A stretch of DNA of 64,000 bases, from contig CAJMRM010000007.1 of assembly GCA_905215775.1 (NCBI GenBank), positions 6,973 through 70,972 of the forward strand, given 5' to 3'. The stretch comes from an uncultured bacterium. GTDB taxonomy: Bacteria; Bacillota; Clostridia; Lachnospirales; Lachnospiraceae. Both the position numbers and the translations under genes were made by a program. Shown here in pieces: positions 1 to 8,338 of the stretch. The notes below the pieces were generated by a model that saw only the letters and a list, made by a program, of their open reading frames with translations, ran no database searches and was not told the origin of the DNA. Within the stretch, counting starts at the first letter, position 1. Each line of letters opens with the position of its first letter.

Positions 1-246
1 AATTCCATGAAGCAGCTGGAGTTCAAGGAACGGTTACAGGAAATAACCTGCCCGGTGCTGGTCCTTTGCGGAGAGAAGGACCGTGTGAACCGAAAGTCGG
101 CGCTTTATTTTTCACAAAATATAGAAAATGCAGCGCTGGGCGTGATAGAAAATGCCGGACACGCAGTAAACGAGGAAAACCCGAAGGCACTGGCAAAAAT
201 CTTGGGTGAATATTATATGGAGGGAAACGGCGGCGGGCTTTTATAA
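1..246 (+). CDS. alpha/beta hydrolase, C-terminal fragment (gene starts before window)
   Basis: The open frame runs into the left edge, so only the last 81 codons are visible. The segment CPVLVLCGEKDRV is the strand-and-turn that carries the acid residue of the alpha/beta hydrolase triad, and NAGHAVNEENP carries the expected catalytic histidine. The substrate cannot be told from this end. The internal ATG at position 7 is not taken as a start because the frame is open upstream of it and no ribosome site precedes it. The stop codon overlaps the stop region of the convergent fucosidase gene by six bases, so the two share a 3' end with no separate terminator visible. Confidence 0.75.
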   Translation, partial: NSMKQLEFKERLQEITCPVLVLCGEKDRVNRKSALYFSQNIENAALGVIENAGHAVNEENPKALAKILGEYYMEGNGGGLL

Positions 247-1275
247 AGCCGCCTGCCGCCTGGCCGCCTCTCTTAGGATCTCCACGCTGGCTCCTGGGAT
301 CCGGCCCAGATGATCGGGCCCCACATTCAGAAGATAGTTGATGCCAAGCCCGTTTAATTTCTTCCGGATGGCCAGGATGGTCTCGGCGCTTTTCCAGTCC
401 TGATCCCAGGCACAGTAGCCCCAGCTATGGTTTAAGGTGGCAGCGGTTTCGTAAAGGCCGTAGGGAGATGGCTTTAAGCCGTCGCAGCCATTGAGATCCA
501 GCCCGGCGGGATCCAGCTCCCCGTCTCCGGGAATGGAATCCGGGATCTCGTTGTCCCCGAGAGAAACATAATCGTAAGCGCCGTTGCCCAGCCGGGAATT
601 GATCAGACAGTCCGGCTGGTATTTTTTTACCAGTTCGAACAGCTCCCGGCTCTGGGAATCCCGGATGGTCATGGGCACATCAAACCAGATCAGGCACAGC
701 TCCCCATAATTTCTTAAGATTTCCTCCACCTGGGGGCGGATCTTATTTTCAAAGCAGATATCAAAGTTTTTCTTCGCATTGTCGGGAAAATCCCAGTCGT
801 TGCACCAGGACTGTCCGGCGCAGGGGATATGGCCGGAGAGGTAGCCGCCGCCGTGCTCCTCATGCCAGTCCAGATCCTGGGAATAGTAGAGGCCGAATTT
901 CAGACCGTGCTTATAGCAGGCCTCGGCCAGCTCTCCCACCACATCGCGGCCAAAGGGCGTGGCGTCCACCACGTTAAAGCGGTCGGCCCTGGAATGGAAG
1001 AGGGCGAAGCCATCGTGGTGCTTGCTGGTCATGACAAAGTATTTCATCCCACATTCCTTTGCCAGGCGGATCCACTGGTCGGCGTTAAAGTACACCGGGT
1101 TGAAGGCCCTTGCCAGCTGATCGTATTCTGCCATGGGGATCCGTTGATTGGCCTGGATCCATTCGGCATAGCTGCTGCTTTTTTTTCCGTTCCATTCTCC
1201 GCCTAAAAGGGAATATAATCCCCAGTGGGCCATCATGCCGTACTGGGCTTCCTTAAACCATTTTCTCATATCCAT
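241..1275 (-). CDS. alpha-L-fucosidase, GH29, compact form
   Basis: 344 residues, intracellular by lack of a signal peptide. The N-terminal KWFKEAQYGMMAHWGLYS and the KYFVMTSKHHDGFALF block are hallmarks of GH29 retaining alpha-fucosidases; the expected nucleophile Asp sits in LCLIWFDVP at about residue 199. It would hydrolyse terminal L-fucose from glycans or oligosaccharides. An upstream ATG (1317) exists, but the ATG at 1275 has a well-spaced GGAGG and begins right at the conserved domain, so it is preferred. Length matches the (beta/alpha)8 catalytic barrel alone; the C-terminal beta-sandwich seen in many GH29 enzymes is absent. The divergent AraC-type gene at 1381 is a likely regulator. 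Confidence 0.85.
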   Translation of the reverse strand: MDMRKWFKEAQYGMMAHWGLYSLLGGEWNGKKSSSYAEWIQANQRIPMAEYDQLARAFNPVYFNADQWIRLAKECGMKYFVMTSKHHDGFALFHSRADRFNVVDATPFGRDVVGELAEACYKHGLKFGLYYSQDLDWHEEHGGGYLSGHIPCAGQSWCNDWDFPDNAKKNFDICFENKIRPQVEEILRNYGELCLIWFDVPMTIRDSQSRELFELVKKYQPDCLINSRLGNGAYDYVSLGDNEIPDSIPGDGELDPAGLDLNGCDGLKPSPYGLYETAATLNHSWGYCAWDQDWKSAETILAIRKKLNGLGINYLLNVGPDHLGRIPGASVEILREAARRQAAL

Positions 1276-1380
1276 CTCCGATACCTCCGGTAAAAGCTGT
1301 TGTGTTTTCATGGGCATGACTATATAATAAATTTTAGAATAAGTACATGGGATTTTTGTACAGAAAGATGGACTTTTTGA

Positions 1381-2193
1381 ATGGATGGAATCTTTGACTG
1401 CCCGTTCCTCCCGGGGAACTGGGACTCTTTAAACTTAAATATCCTGGAAACAGCCATGTTTTACGGAGATACGTCATGGAACTTTCCCAATACCAGGTCG
1501 CCGTTCAACCGGATCTATTTTATGATGGACGGGGAGGCATACCTGGAAAATGAGGAGGAGCGGGTGGAGCTGGTCCCGGGAAACGTGTACCTGGTCCCGG
1601 CGGAGTGCCGGTACAGCTATGTGTGTCCCAGCACCATGCAGAAGTTTTATATCCATTTTACGATGGAGCTGCTTCCGGGAGTGGATCTGTTCAGCCATCT
1701 GGGAAGGGTGCTGGGACTTCCGTATGAATGGGGATTTTTAGAGGAAATACTGAGAGCCGTCCGCAAGGAATCCGTCGGAGGTCTTCTCTATCTGAAATCG
1801 GTATTTTCACGTTTGGTCTACGATTTCTTCGAACAGGGGGCTGGAGGCGATGGATATCTGGATTCCTTCCGTGGCTTTTATCGTCAGCGGGCGGTGCTGG
1901 ATCATCTGGAGACCCATCTGAGCGCAGGACTCCGCATCCGGGATCTGGCAGATGCCATGGATATGCCGGTCCATCAGCTTTCCCGGTGCTTTCAGCAGGA
2001 TACAGGGATGGGATTAAAAGAATATATGTCCCGGCAGCTGGCCCAGAGGGCCAGGCAGATGCTGGGACATACGGATATGCCGGTGTGGGAAGTGGCAGAA
2101 GCGCTGGGTTTTGCGGACCCATACTATTTTTCGCGTTTTTTTAAAAAGTATGAAAAACTATCTCCCCGGGAATACCGGAAGCTGCGGTTTTAA
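1381..2193 (+). CDS. AraC-family transcriptional regulator
   Basis: 270 residues. The first part looks like a cupin-type ligand-binding domain (for example VELVPGNVYLVPAECRYSY at about residues 60-80). The C-terminal 100 residues form the double helix-turn-helix of AraC/XylS proteins, with LRIRDLADAMDMPVHQLSRC as the first HTH and VWEVAEALGFADPYYFSRFF as the second, ending in the usual SPREYRK. It lies divergently from the GH29 fucosidase with about 105 bp between start codons, so sugar-responsive control of that gene is a reasonable inference. The ribosome site ahead of the ATG is weak (GATGGA), so the exact start is less certain. Confidence 0.85.
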   Translation: MDGIFDCPFLPGNWDSLNLNILETAMFYGDTSWNFPNTRSPFNRIYFMMDGEAYLENEEERVELVPGNVYLVPAECRYSYVCPSTMQKFYIHFTMELLPGVDLFSHLGRVLGLPYEWGFLEEILRAVRKESVGGLLYLKSVFSRLVYDFFEQGAGGDGYLDSFRGFYRQRAVLDHLETHLSAGLRIRDLADAMDMPVHQLSRCFQQDTGMGLKEYMSRQLAQRARQMLGHTDMPVWEVAEALGFADPYYFSRFFKKYEKLSPREYRKLRF

Positions 2194-2206
2194 GCCTGGT
2201 TTGCGG

Positions 2207-3073
2207 CTATTCCAGGGGCTCGATGTAGAAGTTGCCGATCACGTCGCTGGAATTTAATACGCTGACAAAGGTGCCGGGATAATGAGCCAGGATCTGCTTC
2301 CGGACCTTCCGTACATCGCTGTCGGAAAGCACCGTGTAGATCAGATATTTTTTGTGGGCGCTGTAAAAGCCCATGCCCTTAAAGATCGTGCTGCTGTGAT
2401 GGGTCAGCTCCAGGATATCGGCAGAAATGGTTGCCGGGTCTTCGGTGATGATCAGCAGGGTCTTTTTATGGTATTTTTTATAAAAGGTATTGATCACCTG
2501 GGTATTGCAGAACTGGAAGATGATCGAATACAGGGCCTTATCCATACCGAACAGGAAGCCGGAGGTCAGAATCACGGCAGCGCTGAAGAGAAGCATGTAA
2601 TTAAAGGTAGAGATTTTATATTTGGCGGATAAGGTCATGGCAATGAAGTCGGTGCCGCCGCTGCTGGCATTGTTGTTGAGGATCAGGCTCATTCCCAGGC
2701 CGTTGATGATGCCGCCGAATACGGAGATCAGCAGGATATCACCGGTGATGGGAGTTACGGGGAGCTGGTCCACCAGGACAGAGACCACCACAATGCTGAT
2801 GCAGGAGAGGATCGTAAACTTTTTTCCGACAAAACGATAGGCCAGCATGGCCGGGATGGCGTTAAAGAATACGTTTAACAGTGTAAACGGAATTTTTAGG
2901 CCGAAGAATGTCAGGGCCACCCTCTGGATCAGCTTGGACAGGCCGGAAAATCCGCCGGGCACCAGGCCGCCCTGCTCCACAAAGGTGTTCATGTTGATGG
3001 CCAGGATGGCGCTTCCGGCCAGGATCAGTAAAAAGGATAGGATCTCCTTAAAGTCTGTTTTTTTCTTTTCCAT
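2207..3073 (-). CDS. YitT family membrane protein (DUF161/DUF2179)
   Basis: 288 residues. Five or six hydrophobic segments fill residues 10-190, including the characteristic AINMNTFVEQGGLVPGGFSG and NNASSGGTDFIAM blocks of the YitT family. The last 70 residues form the soluble DUF2179 domain (TISADILELTHHSSTIFKGMG and following). Function in the cell is not established for this family. The start has an AGGAGG site spaced by four bases. A promoter reading toward it lies at 3105-3133. The gene runs convergently with the AraC gene, with only 13 bp between stops. Confidence 0.85.
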   Translation of the reverse strand: MEKKKTDFKEILSFLLILAGSAILAINMNTFVEQGGLVPGGFSGLSKLIQRVALTFFGLKIPFTLLNVFFNAIPAMLAYRFVGKKFTILSCISIVVVSVLVDQLPVTPITGDILLISVFGGIINGLGMSLILNNNASSGGTDFIAMTLSAKYKISTFNYMLLFSAAVILTSGFLFGMDKALYSIIFQFCNTQVINTFYKKYHKKTLLIITEDPATISADILELTHHSSTIFKGMGFYSAHKKYLIYTVLSDSDVRKVRKQILAHYPGTFVSVLNSSDVIGNFYIEPLE

Positions 3074-3104
3074 AGTACCTCCTAAAAATGGAATTGTGGT
3101 CTAT

Positions 3105-3133
3105 ATCATACCATTTTGCCCCGGGGTCTGCAA
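3105..3133 (-). promoter_or_regulatory. promoter of the yitT-like gene
   Basis: Read on the minus strand: TTGCAG (3133-3128), a 17 bp spacer, then TATGAT (3110-3105) preceded by TGG, giving an extended -10. It points at the YitT gene, 32 bp upstream of its start. Confidence 0.6.
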
Positions 3134-3224
3134 TCGCAAAGTGAAAAACGCAGGAAAAATACAGGCGCGATGGCTGGAAGCGCCAATCTTATATAGAAAA
3201 AATTTACTACGGAGGAAAACGCTG

Positions 3225-6200
3225 ATGTATATTGCTGATCTGCATATTCATTCCCGGTATTCCAGGGCCACCAGCCGGGAGCTGACGCCAGAGAGCCTGG
3301 AGCTTTCTGCCAGACGAAAGGGGATCCGCCTTTTAGGCACAGGAGATTTTTCCCATCCTGCCTGGCGGGCCGAGCTGGAGGAAAAGCTGGTCCCGGCAGA
3401 GGATGGGCTCTACCGGCTGAGGAAGGAGTATATGCGGGAGCCGGGAGAGGGAGACGCCTGCAAAGGGACCCGGTTTGTGGTCTCCGGGGAGATCAGCTCC
3501 ATTTATAAACAGGACGGCAGAGTGCGGAAGGTCCATAGCCTGATCCTGCTGCCGGGGCTTGAGGAGGCAGAGCTTTTGTCGAAGCGGCTGGAGGCCATCG
3601 GGAATATCCACTCAGACGGCCGACCGATCCTGGGGCTTTCCTGCCGCGACCTCCTGGAGATCATGCTGGAGACATGTCCGGACGGCATCTTCGTTCCGGC
3701 CCATATCTGGACACCGCATTTTTCCATGTTCGGGGCCTGCTCCGGCTTCGATACGGTGGAGGAGTGCTTTGGGGACCTGGCTCCCCATATCCACGCGGTG
3801 GAAACAGGGCTTTCCTCAGATCCGCCCATGAACTGGCGGCTTTCGGCTCTGGACCGCTTCCAGCTTATTTCCAATTCTGACGCCCACTCTCCTGCAAAGC
3901 TGGGAAGAGAAGCGAACCTGCTGGATACAGAGCTGTCTTATGCGGGGCTTAAGGGAGCGCTGGAAACGGGGAGCGGACTGGCCGGCACTATCGAGTTTTT
4001 TCCCGAGGAGGGAAAGTATCATTTTGACGGCCACCGGAAATGCCATATCTGCATGAGTCCTTTGGAGGCGGAGAGCCATGGAGGGCTCTGTCCGGTATGT
4101 AAGAAGAGAATGACCATGGGCGTTTCCCACCGGATCGACCAGCTGGCCGACCGGCCGGAGGGCTTTCTGCCGGAGAGAAGAAAGCCCTTTGAAAGCCTGG
4201 TTCCGCTGCCGGAGGTGATCGCCGCTTCCACCGGGAGGTCTGCGGCCAGTAAACGGGTACAGGAGGAATATCTGGATATGCTCCGGGTGCTGGGGACGGA
4301 ATTTGAGATCCTCCGGGAAGTGCCCATCGGGGACATCCGCCGCCATTTTGGGCGTCTGGCAGCGGAAGGGATCCGGCGTCTCAGGAACGGGGAGATCACA
4401 CGGCTTCCGGGCTTTGACGGGGAGTACGGAACGATCCGGCTGTTCCGGCCGGACGAGCTGGAAAACCCCGATGGACAGATGACCATGGCCGGGATCTTTG
4501 GAGCTGGGGGAGGAGAACTCCGGGCTTCTGATGACAGAAAGGAAGCCAGGAGAGAGGCCTGTGATCCCGGGAGCCTGGAGGCACAGGAGAGAGAGGAATG
4601 CTCTGCTGGAAGTCCAGAAGCCATGGAGGGCGGTGTCCGCGCGGCTGGAGCCCTGGAGGAACTGGCGGGAGACGACGGCTCTTTTCCGGGCCGGGAGAAG
4701 CTGGCAGGCGAGATCCGTGATGCAAGTGTCCGGGCCGGGGCAGAGGGGATGGGAGGAAATGCCATGGAGCCGGATTTCCTGGCCCGCCTCAACGAGAGGC
4801 AGCACCGGGCGGCAGAGCATCCGGCCCGTGCCATAGCCGTGATCGCAGGCCCGGGGACGGGAAAGACCGGAACACTGGCGGCCAGGATCCGCTGCCTAAC
4901 AGAGCTTCGCCGCGTAAAGCCGTCGGAGATCACGGCAGTTACCTTTACGAACCAGGCTGCCGGTGAGCTGAAGGAACGTCTCCGGAGGGAAATGCCGAAC
5001 CGGAGCGCCGCAGGGAGGATCCAGACGGGGACCTTCCATTCCATCTGTCTGGCACTTTTAAAGGCGGCGGGGAAGGCGGTCACTCTGGCAGACGGTCTGG
5101 AGTGCCAGAAGCTTGCAGAGGCGGTCATTGAAGATATGGGGCTGAAGCTCCGTTCTTCGGAGCTTTTGAGGGCAGTATCAGAGGAGAAGGCAGAAAAGAT
5201 CCTGGGAGCAGGAGAAGCAAAACGTATGTCCGGGGACCTCGGGAAAGCGGTACGGGCCTATGAAGAACGGATGCGGGAGCAGGGACTCATGGATTTTGAT
5301 GATCTTCTGGCGGAGGCTCTGGGGCTTCTGTACCTGGCATCAGAGCCGGTCTGGAAATTCTGCCGCCGGTTCCGGTATCTGCTGGTGGATGAGTTTCAGG
5401 ATATCAGCCCCCTGCAATACCGGCTGATCCTGGCATGGAACCGGGAGGGGGACGAGCTTTTTGTGATCGGGGATCCGGACCAGTCCATATACGGCTTCCG
5501 GGGCTCAGATCCGGAATGCTTTGCCCGCCTTATGGAGGACTTTCCGGAAACGGAGGTGATCCGGCTCCGGGAAAATTACAGGTCTACGGCCTGGATCACA
5601 ACCGCCGCCTGCGGCATGATCTCAAAGAATCCAGGAGAGAAAAGGGAACTGCTTCCCATGGCAGGAAAGGGTCTTCCGGTCCGTGTGCTGACGGCGCCTG
5701 GCAGACGCTCCGAGGGGATCGCTGCCGCCAGGGAGATCAACCGGATGGTGGGCGGCATCGATATGCTGGACGCCGGGGAACGGATCCGCTCCGGAGAGGA
5801 ACAGCTCCGCAGCTTTTCAGATATCGCGGTGCTGTGCCGGACCAACCGCCAGGTGGAGGAAATGGAGGAATTTCTGAAAACCGAAGGGATCCCGTATACG
5901 GTCACTGGAAAGGGCTCGTTTCTGGAAGCGGAGACCGTGCAGAGAGCGCTTGGATTTTTCCGGGCGCTGTATGGAAGCGGGACAGGAGGCTCGCCAGAAG
6001 AGGAGATCTGGGACCAGGCGCTTTTGGAGGCATACAGGCCATTGAAAAAGAAACGGCCAGCGGCGCTGGTGGAAAAATGGAGTCGGGACATGGGACTGGC
6101 CGGGGATGAGGCGATGGAAAAGCTTTCGGCCATGGCTGTCTTCCATAAAACCATGGAGGAATTTTTATACCTGCTGGATTTTGGAGAGGAAGGAGATCTG

Positions 6201-6569
6201 ATGCGGCGGGGAGGAAGCCGCTGTACGGCGGATTCTGTTTCCCTTATGACGCTCCATGGGTCCAAGGGCCTGGAGTTTCCGGCGGTGATCCTTTACGGGG
6301 TCCGGAAAAATTCGATCCCTCTGGAGTATTTTAAAAACAGAAAGCCTGGATCCGGGATGGAAGAAGGAGATCCGGGGGCCGGACTCCAGGAGGAACGGCG
6401 GCTGTTTTATGTAGGCATGACCAGGGCCAGGGAGGAGCTGGTCCTTCTGACCTCCGGGGAGCCGTCCACATTTCTTTCAGAGCTGCCGGAAGAGGCTCTT
6501 TTGCGGGAGACGGTCCGGGGACCGGGGGAGACGGGGATGAAGCAGCTGAGTCTGTTTGATTTTATGTAG
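3225..6569 (+). CDS. endonuclease Q-like PHP nuclease fused to UvrD/PcrA-type helicase
   Basis: 1114 residues. Residues 1-395 match the EndoQ family: DLHIHSRYS with paired histidines, PAHIWTPHFSMFGACSGFD, SNSDAHSPAKLGREANLL, and a four-cysteine zinc site (C273, C276, C289, C292). EndoQ enzymes nick DNA at deaminated bases such as uracil and hypoxanthine. After a linker of variable, acidic sequence (about 420-530), residues 535-1114 form a superfamily 1A helicase: Walker A GPGTGKT at 542-548, DEFQD at 722-726, GDPDQSIYGFRG, TLHGSKGLEF at about 1009 and FYVGMTRAREEL. The start at 3225 has GGAGG seven bases upstream and begins at the conserved nuclease N-terminus; a longer in-frame extension back to 2847 overlaps yitT and is rejected. 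An excision-repair role is inferred. Confidence 0.88.
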   Translation: MYIADLHIHSRYSRATSRELTPESLELSARRKGIRLLGTGDFSHPAWRAELEEKLVPAEDGLYRLRKEYMREPGEGDACKGTRFVVSGEISSIYKQDGRVRKVHSLILLPGLEEAELLSKRLEAIGNIHSDGRPILGLSCRDLLEIMLETCPDGIFVPAHIWTPHFSMFGACSGFDTVEECFGDLAPHIHAVETGLSSDPPMNWRLSALDRFQLISNSDAHSPAKLGREANLLDTELSYAGLKGALETGSGLAGTIEFFPEEGKYHFDGHRKCHICMSPLEAESHGGLCPVCKKRMTMGVSHRIDQLADRPEGFLPERRKPFESLVPLPEVIAASTGRSAASKRVQEEYLDMLRVLGTEFEILREVPIGDIRRHFGRLAAEGIRRLRNGEITRLPGFDGEYGTIRLFRPDELENPDGQMTMAGIFGAGGGELRASDDRKEARREACDPGSLEAQEREECSAGSPEAMEGGVRAAGALEELAGDDGSFPGREKLAGEIRDASVRAGAEGMGGNAMEPDFLARLNERQHRAAEHPARAIAVIAGPGTGKTGTLAARIRCLTELRRVKPSEITAVTFTNQAAGELKERLRREMPNRSAAGRIQTGTFHSICLALLKAAGKAVTLADGLECQKLAEAVIEDMGLKLRSSELLRAVSEEKAEKILGAGEAKRMSGDLGKAVRAYEERMREQGLMDFDDLLAEALGLLYLASEPVWKFCRRFRYLLVDEFQDISPLQYRLILAWNREGDELFVIGDPDQSIYGFRGSDPECFARLMEDFPETEVIRLRENYRSTAWITTAACGMISKNPGEKRELLPMAGKGLPVRVLTAPGRRSEGIAAAREINRMVGGIDMLDAGERIRSGEEQLRSFSDIAVLCRTNRQVEEMEEFLKTEGIPYTVTGKGSFLEAETVQRALGFFRALYGSGTGGSPEEEIWDQALLEAYRPLKKKRPAALVEKWSRDMGLAGDEAMEKLSAMAVFHKTMEEFLYLLDFGEEGDLMRRGGSRCTADSVSLMTLHGSKGLEFPAVILYGVRKNSIPLEYFKNRKPGSGMEEGDPGAGLQEERRLFYVGMTRAREELVLLTSGEPSTFLSELPEEALLRETVRGPGETGMKQLSLFDFM

Positions 6570-6631
6570 GAAGGGGAAAGGATATTTCGCTCTATTTGTG
6601 GAAGTGAAGAACCAAATAAGGAGGAATTTTT

Positions 6632-7039
6632 ATGTGGACATGTCCGAAATGCGGCCGTACATTTGCACATACTGGTCAGGATCATTATTGCGGGAAGCCG
6701 CCGGAAACCATTGAGGAATATATTGCAAGCCAGCCGGAAAAGGCACAGCCGCTTTTGCGGGAGATCAACGAGGTCATCCGGACGGCGATTCCGGAAACCA
6801 GGGAAAAGATATCCTGGAGTATGCCTACGTACTGGAAAAAGCGCAACCTGATCCAGTTTGCCGCTTTTAAAAATCATGTGGGGCTGTATCCGGGACCGGA
6901 GGCTGTGGAGAAATTTGGGGACCGGCTGACGGGGTACCAGACCCAGAAGGGTACGATCCGGCTCCCCTATGATAAGCCTCTGGACCGGGAACTGGTGGCA
7001 GAGATCGCCGTATGGTGCGAAAAGGAGAATGGGAAATGA
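6632..7039 (+). CDS. DUF1801 protein with N-terminal zinc ribbon
   Basis: 135 residues. The start has AAGGAGGAA at good spacing. The first 20 residues carry C4-x2-C7 and H18-x-C20, a likely small zinc site. The rest (ISWSMPTYWKK, LIQFAAFKNHVGLYPGPEAV, KGTIRLPYDKPL) is the DUF1801 fold, related to the SufT-independent iron-chaperone-like YdhG group, whose biochemical role is uncertain. It follows the EndoQ-helicase gene by 62 bp and overlaps the next gene by ATGA, so translation of the pair is probably coupled. A link to DNA repair is only positional. Confidence 0.75.
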   Translation: MWTCPKCGRTFAHTGQDHYCGKPPETIEEYIASQPEKAQPLLREINEVIRTAIPETREKISWSMPTYWKKRNLIQFAAFKNHVGLYPGPEAVEKFGDRLTGYQTQKGTIRLPYDKPLDRELVAEIAVWCEKENGK

Positions 7040-7779
7040 CTAATGAAAAAGTATATAACATGAAATTCGCGAAAGTTTACCCTTTACTGATAAATAAAGC
7101 AGTGAAAAAGGGACGCACCAAGGAGGAGGTGGATCAGATCATCACCTGGCTCACAGGCTATACGGCGAAGGACCTTGAAGAAGCTTCAGCTTCGGAGCTT
7201 TCTTATGGGGATTTTTTCCGGAACGCCCCAGTTCCCAATCCGGCCAGGGACCAGATCAAAGGAACCGTCTGCGGTGTGCGGGTGGAGGAGATCGAAGAAC
7301 CGCTGATGCGGGAGATCCGCTGTCTGGATAAGCTGGTGGACGAGCTGGCCAAAGGAAAAGCGATGGAAAAGATCCTGCGAAAGCTGCCGGAAACGGAACC
7401 GGCAGACAGCCAGCGTCTTTTATTTTTTGAGTCCCATCCGGATGCGCTTCCTATTTATGAGATTCTGGAACAGAAAATATTGAAGGAGGTCCCCAATGTC
7501 CGGGTCAAATTCCAGAAAACCCAGATTTCCTTTTATAATAACCACATGTTTGCCTGCGCCTCTTTTATGCGGGTCAGAAAGAAAAAGGACAGTCCGGAGC
7601 CGTTTCTGGTGGTGACGTTCAGTCTGGATCATCAAGCCGTTTCTCCGCGGATCGATGTGGCCACAGAGCCGTACCCGGGCCGCTGGACCCATCACGTTCT
7701 CACAGCTGGCAAGGAGGAGATCGACGACGAGCTGATGGAGTGGATCCGGGAGGCGGCAGCTTTTTCAGATCGGAAGTAA
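7036..7779 (+). CDS. DUF2200-DUF5655 fusion protein
   Basis: 247 residues, starting at the ATGA overlap with the preceding gene; an in-frame ATG 24 bases earlier lies inside that gene and has no better ribosome site. Residues 1-75 (KVYNMKFAKVYPLLINKAV, TKEEVDQIITWLTGY, YGDFFRNAP) are the DUF2200 domain, usually a stand-alone protein of about 115 residues. The second half (LLFFESHPDALPIYEILEQ, VKFQKTQISFYNNHMFACAS, WTHHVLTAGKEEIDDEL) resembles DUF5655. Neither domain has an established function. Both halves lack signal or membrane segments, so it is cytosolic. Confidence 0.7.
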   Translation: MTNEKVYNMKFAKVYPLLINKAVKKGRTKEEVDQIITWLTGYTAKDLEEASASELSYGDFFRNAPVPNPARDQIKGTVCGVRVEEIEEPLMREIRCLDKLVDELAKGKAMEKILRKLPETEPADSQRLLFFESHPDALPIYEILEQKILKEVPNVRVKFQKTQISFYNNHMFACASFMRVRKKKDSPEPFLVVTFSLDHQAVSPRIDVATEPYPGRWTHHVLTAGKEEIDDELMEWIREAAAFSDRK

Positions 7780-7827
7780 CAGGCAGAAAGGCATGGGACA
7801 GACTATCCTTCCCCTACACGATTCTTC

Positions 7828-7877
7828 TTGACATCAGTCCGATTTCGGACTATAATCCATTGTACGAAATCGGACTG
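7828..7877 (+). promoter_or_regulatory. marR promoter with overlapping inverted-repeat operator
   Basis: A consensus promoter, TTGACA (7828-7833), 17 bp spacer, TATAAT (7851-7856). A perfect 13 bp inverted repeat, CAGTCCGATTTCG at 7835-7847 and CGAAATCGGACTG at 7865-7877, brackets the -10. The left arm is itself palindromic, AGTCCGA TT TCGGACT at 7836-7851. In all there are three TCGGACT half-sites. Occupancy would block polymerase, so autorepression by the MarR protein encoded directly downstream is the natural reading. Confidence 0.8.
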
Positions 7878-7894
7878 AAAGGAGAAAACACTGC

Positions 7895-8338
7895 ATGAAA
7901 CCATGTGCATCAGAAAAACTCCAGTATTATAATCTGCTGAGTTCTGAGATCGAGGAGGCGTATCACAACGCGTCCCTGAGGCTGGGGCTTTCAGACAGCG
8001 CCATGCGGATCCTCTATACGCTGTGCTCCAGAGAGGATCCCTGTCCGCTGCTTGAGATCACAAGGCTGACGGGAACCAGCAGGCAGACCATCCACTCAGC
8101 CATAAAAAAGCTGGAGAGCCAGGGGATCCTGACCCTGGAAAGTCCCGGAGGGAGAAGAAAGCTGGTCCGCCTGACAGAGGAGGGGAGGGAGCTGGCAGAA
8201 AGGACGGCCTGCCGGCTGATCGAAATTGAGAACGAGATCTTTGATTCCTGGACCGGGGAAGAGCTGGAGCAGTATATCCGGCTCACGGGAAGATACCTGG
8301 AGCAGTTCCGGGAAAGGATCGGGGAGCTTGGCGTATGA
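7895..8338 (+). CDS. MarR-family transcriptional repressor
   Basis: 147 residues. The winged helix spans about residues 28-105: LRLGLSDSAMRILYTL, CPLLEITRLTGTSRQTIHSAIKKLESQG, and the wing LESPGGRRKLVRLTEEG. The flanking helices would form the dimer interface. The start has GAAAGGAG ten bases upstream. The stop overlaps the MATE transporter start (ATGA). This pairing, together with the operator at 7828-7877, suggests a repressor of its own operon that is released by a compound exported by the transporter. The inducer cannot be told. Confidence 0.9.
   Translation: MKPCASEKLQYYNLLSSEIEEAYHNASLRLGLSDSAMRILYTLCSREDPCPLLEITRLTGTSRQTIHSAIKKLESQGILTLESPGGRRKLVRLTEEGRELAERTACRLIEIENEIFDSWTGEELEQYIRLTGRYLEQFRERIGELGV

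Noticed and set aside
2847..3224. Open frame extending the EndoQ-helicase by 126 codons at its N-terminus
   Set aside because: It overlaps the yitT gene on the other strand and its promoter; the ATG at 3225 has a proper ribosome site and begins at the conserved nuclease domain.
3816..5128. Long minus-strand open frames of 334 and 369 codons
   Set aside because: They mirror the GC-rich codons of the EndoQ-helicase, are rich in Ser/Pro/Arg, and have no ribosome site or recognisable motif.
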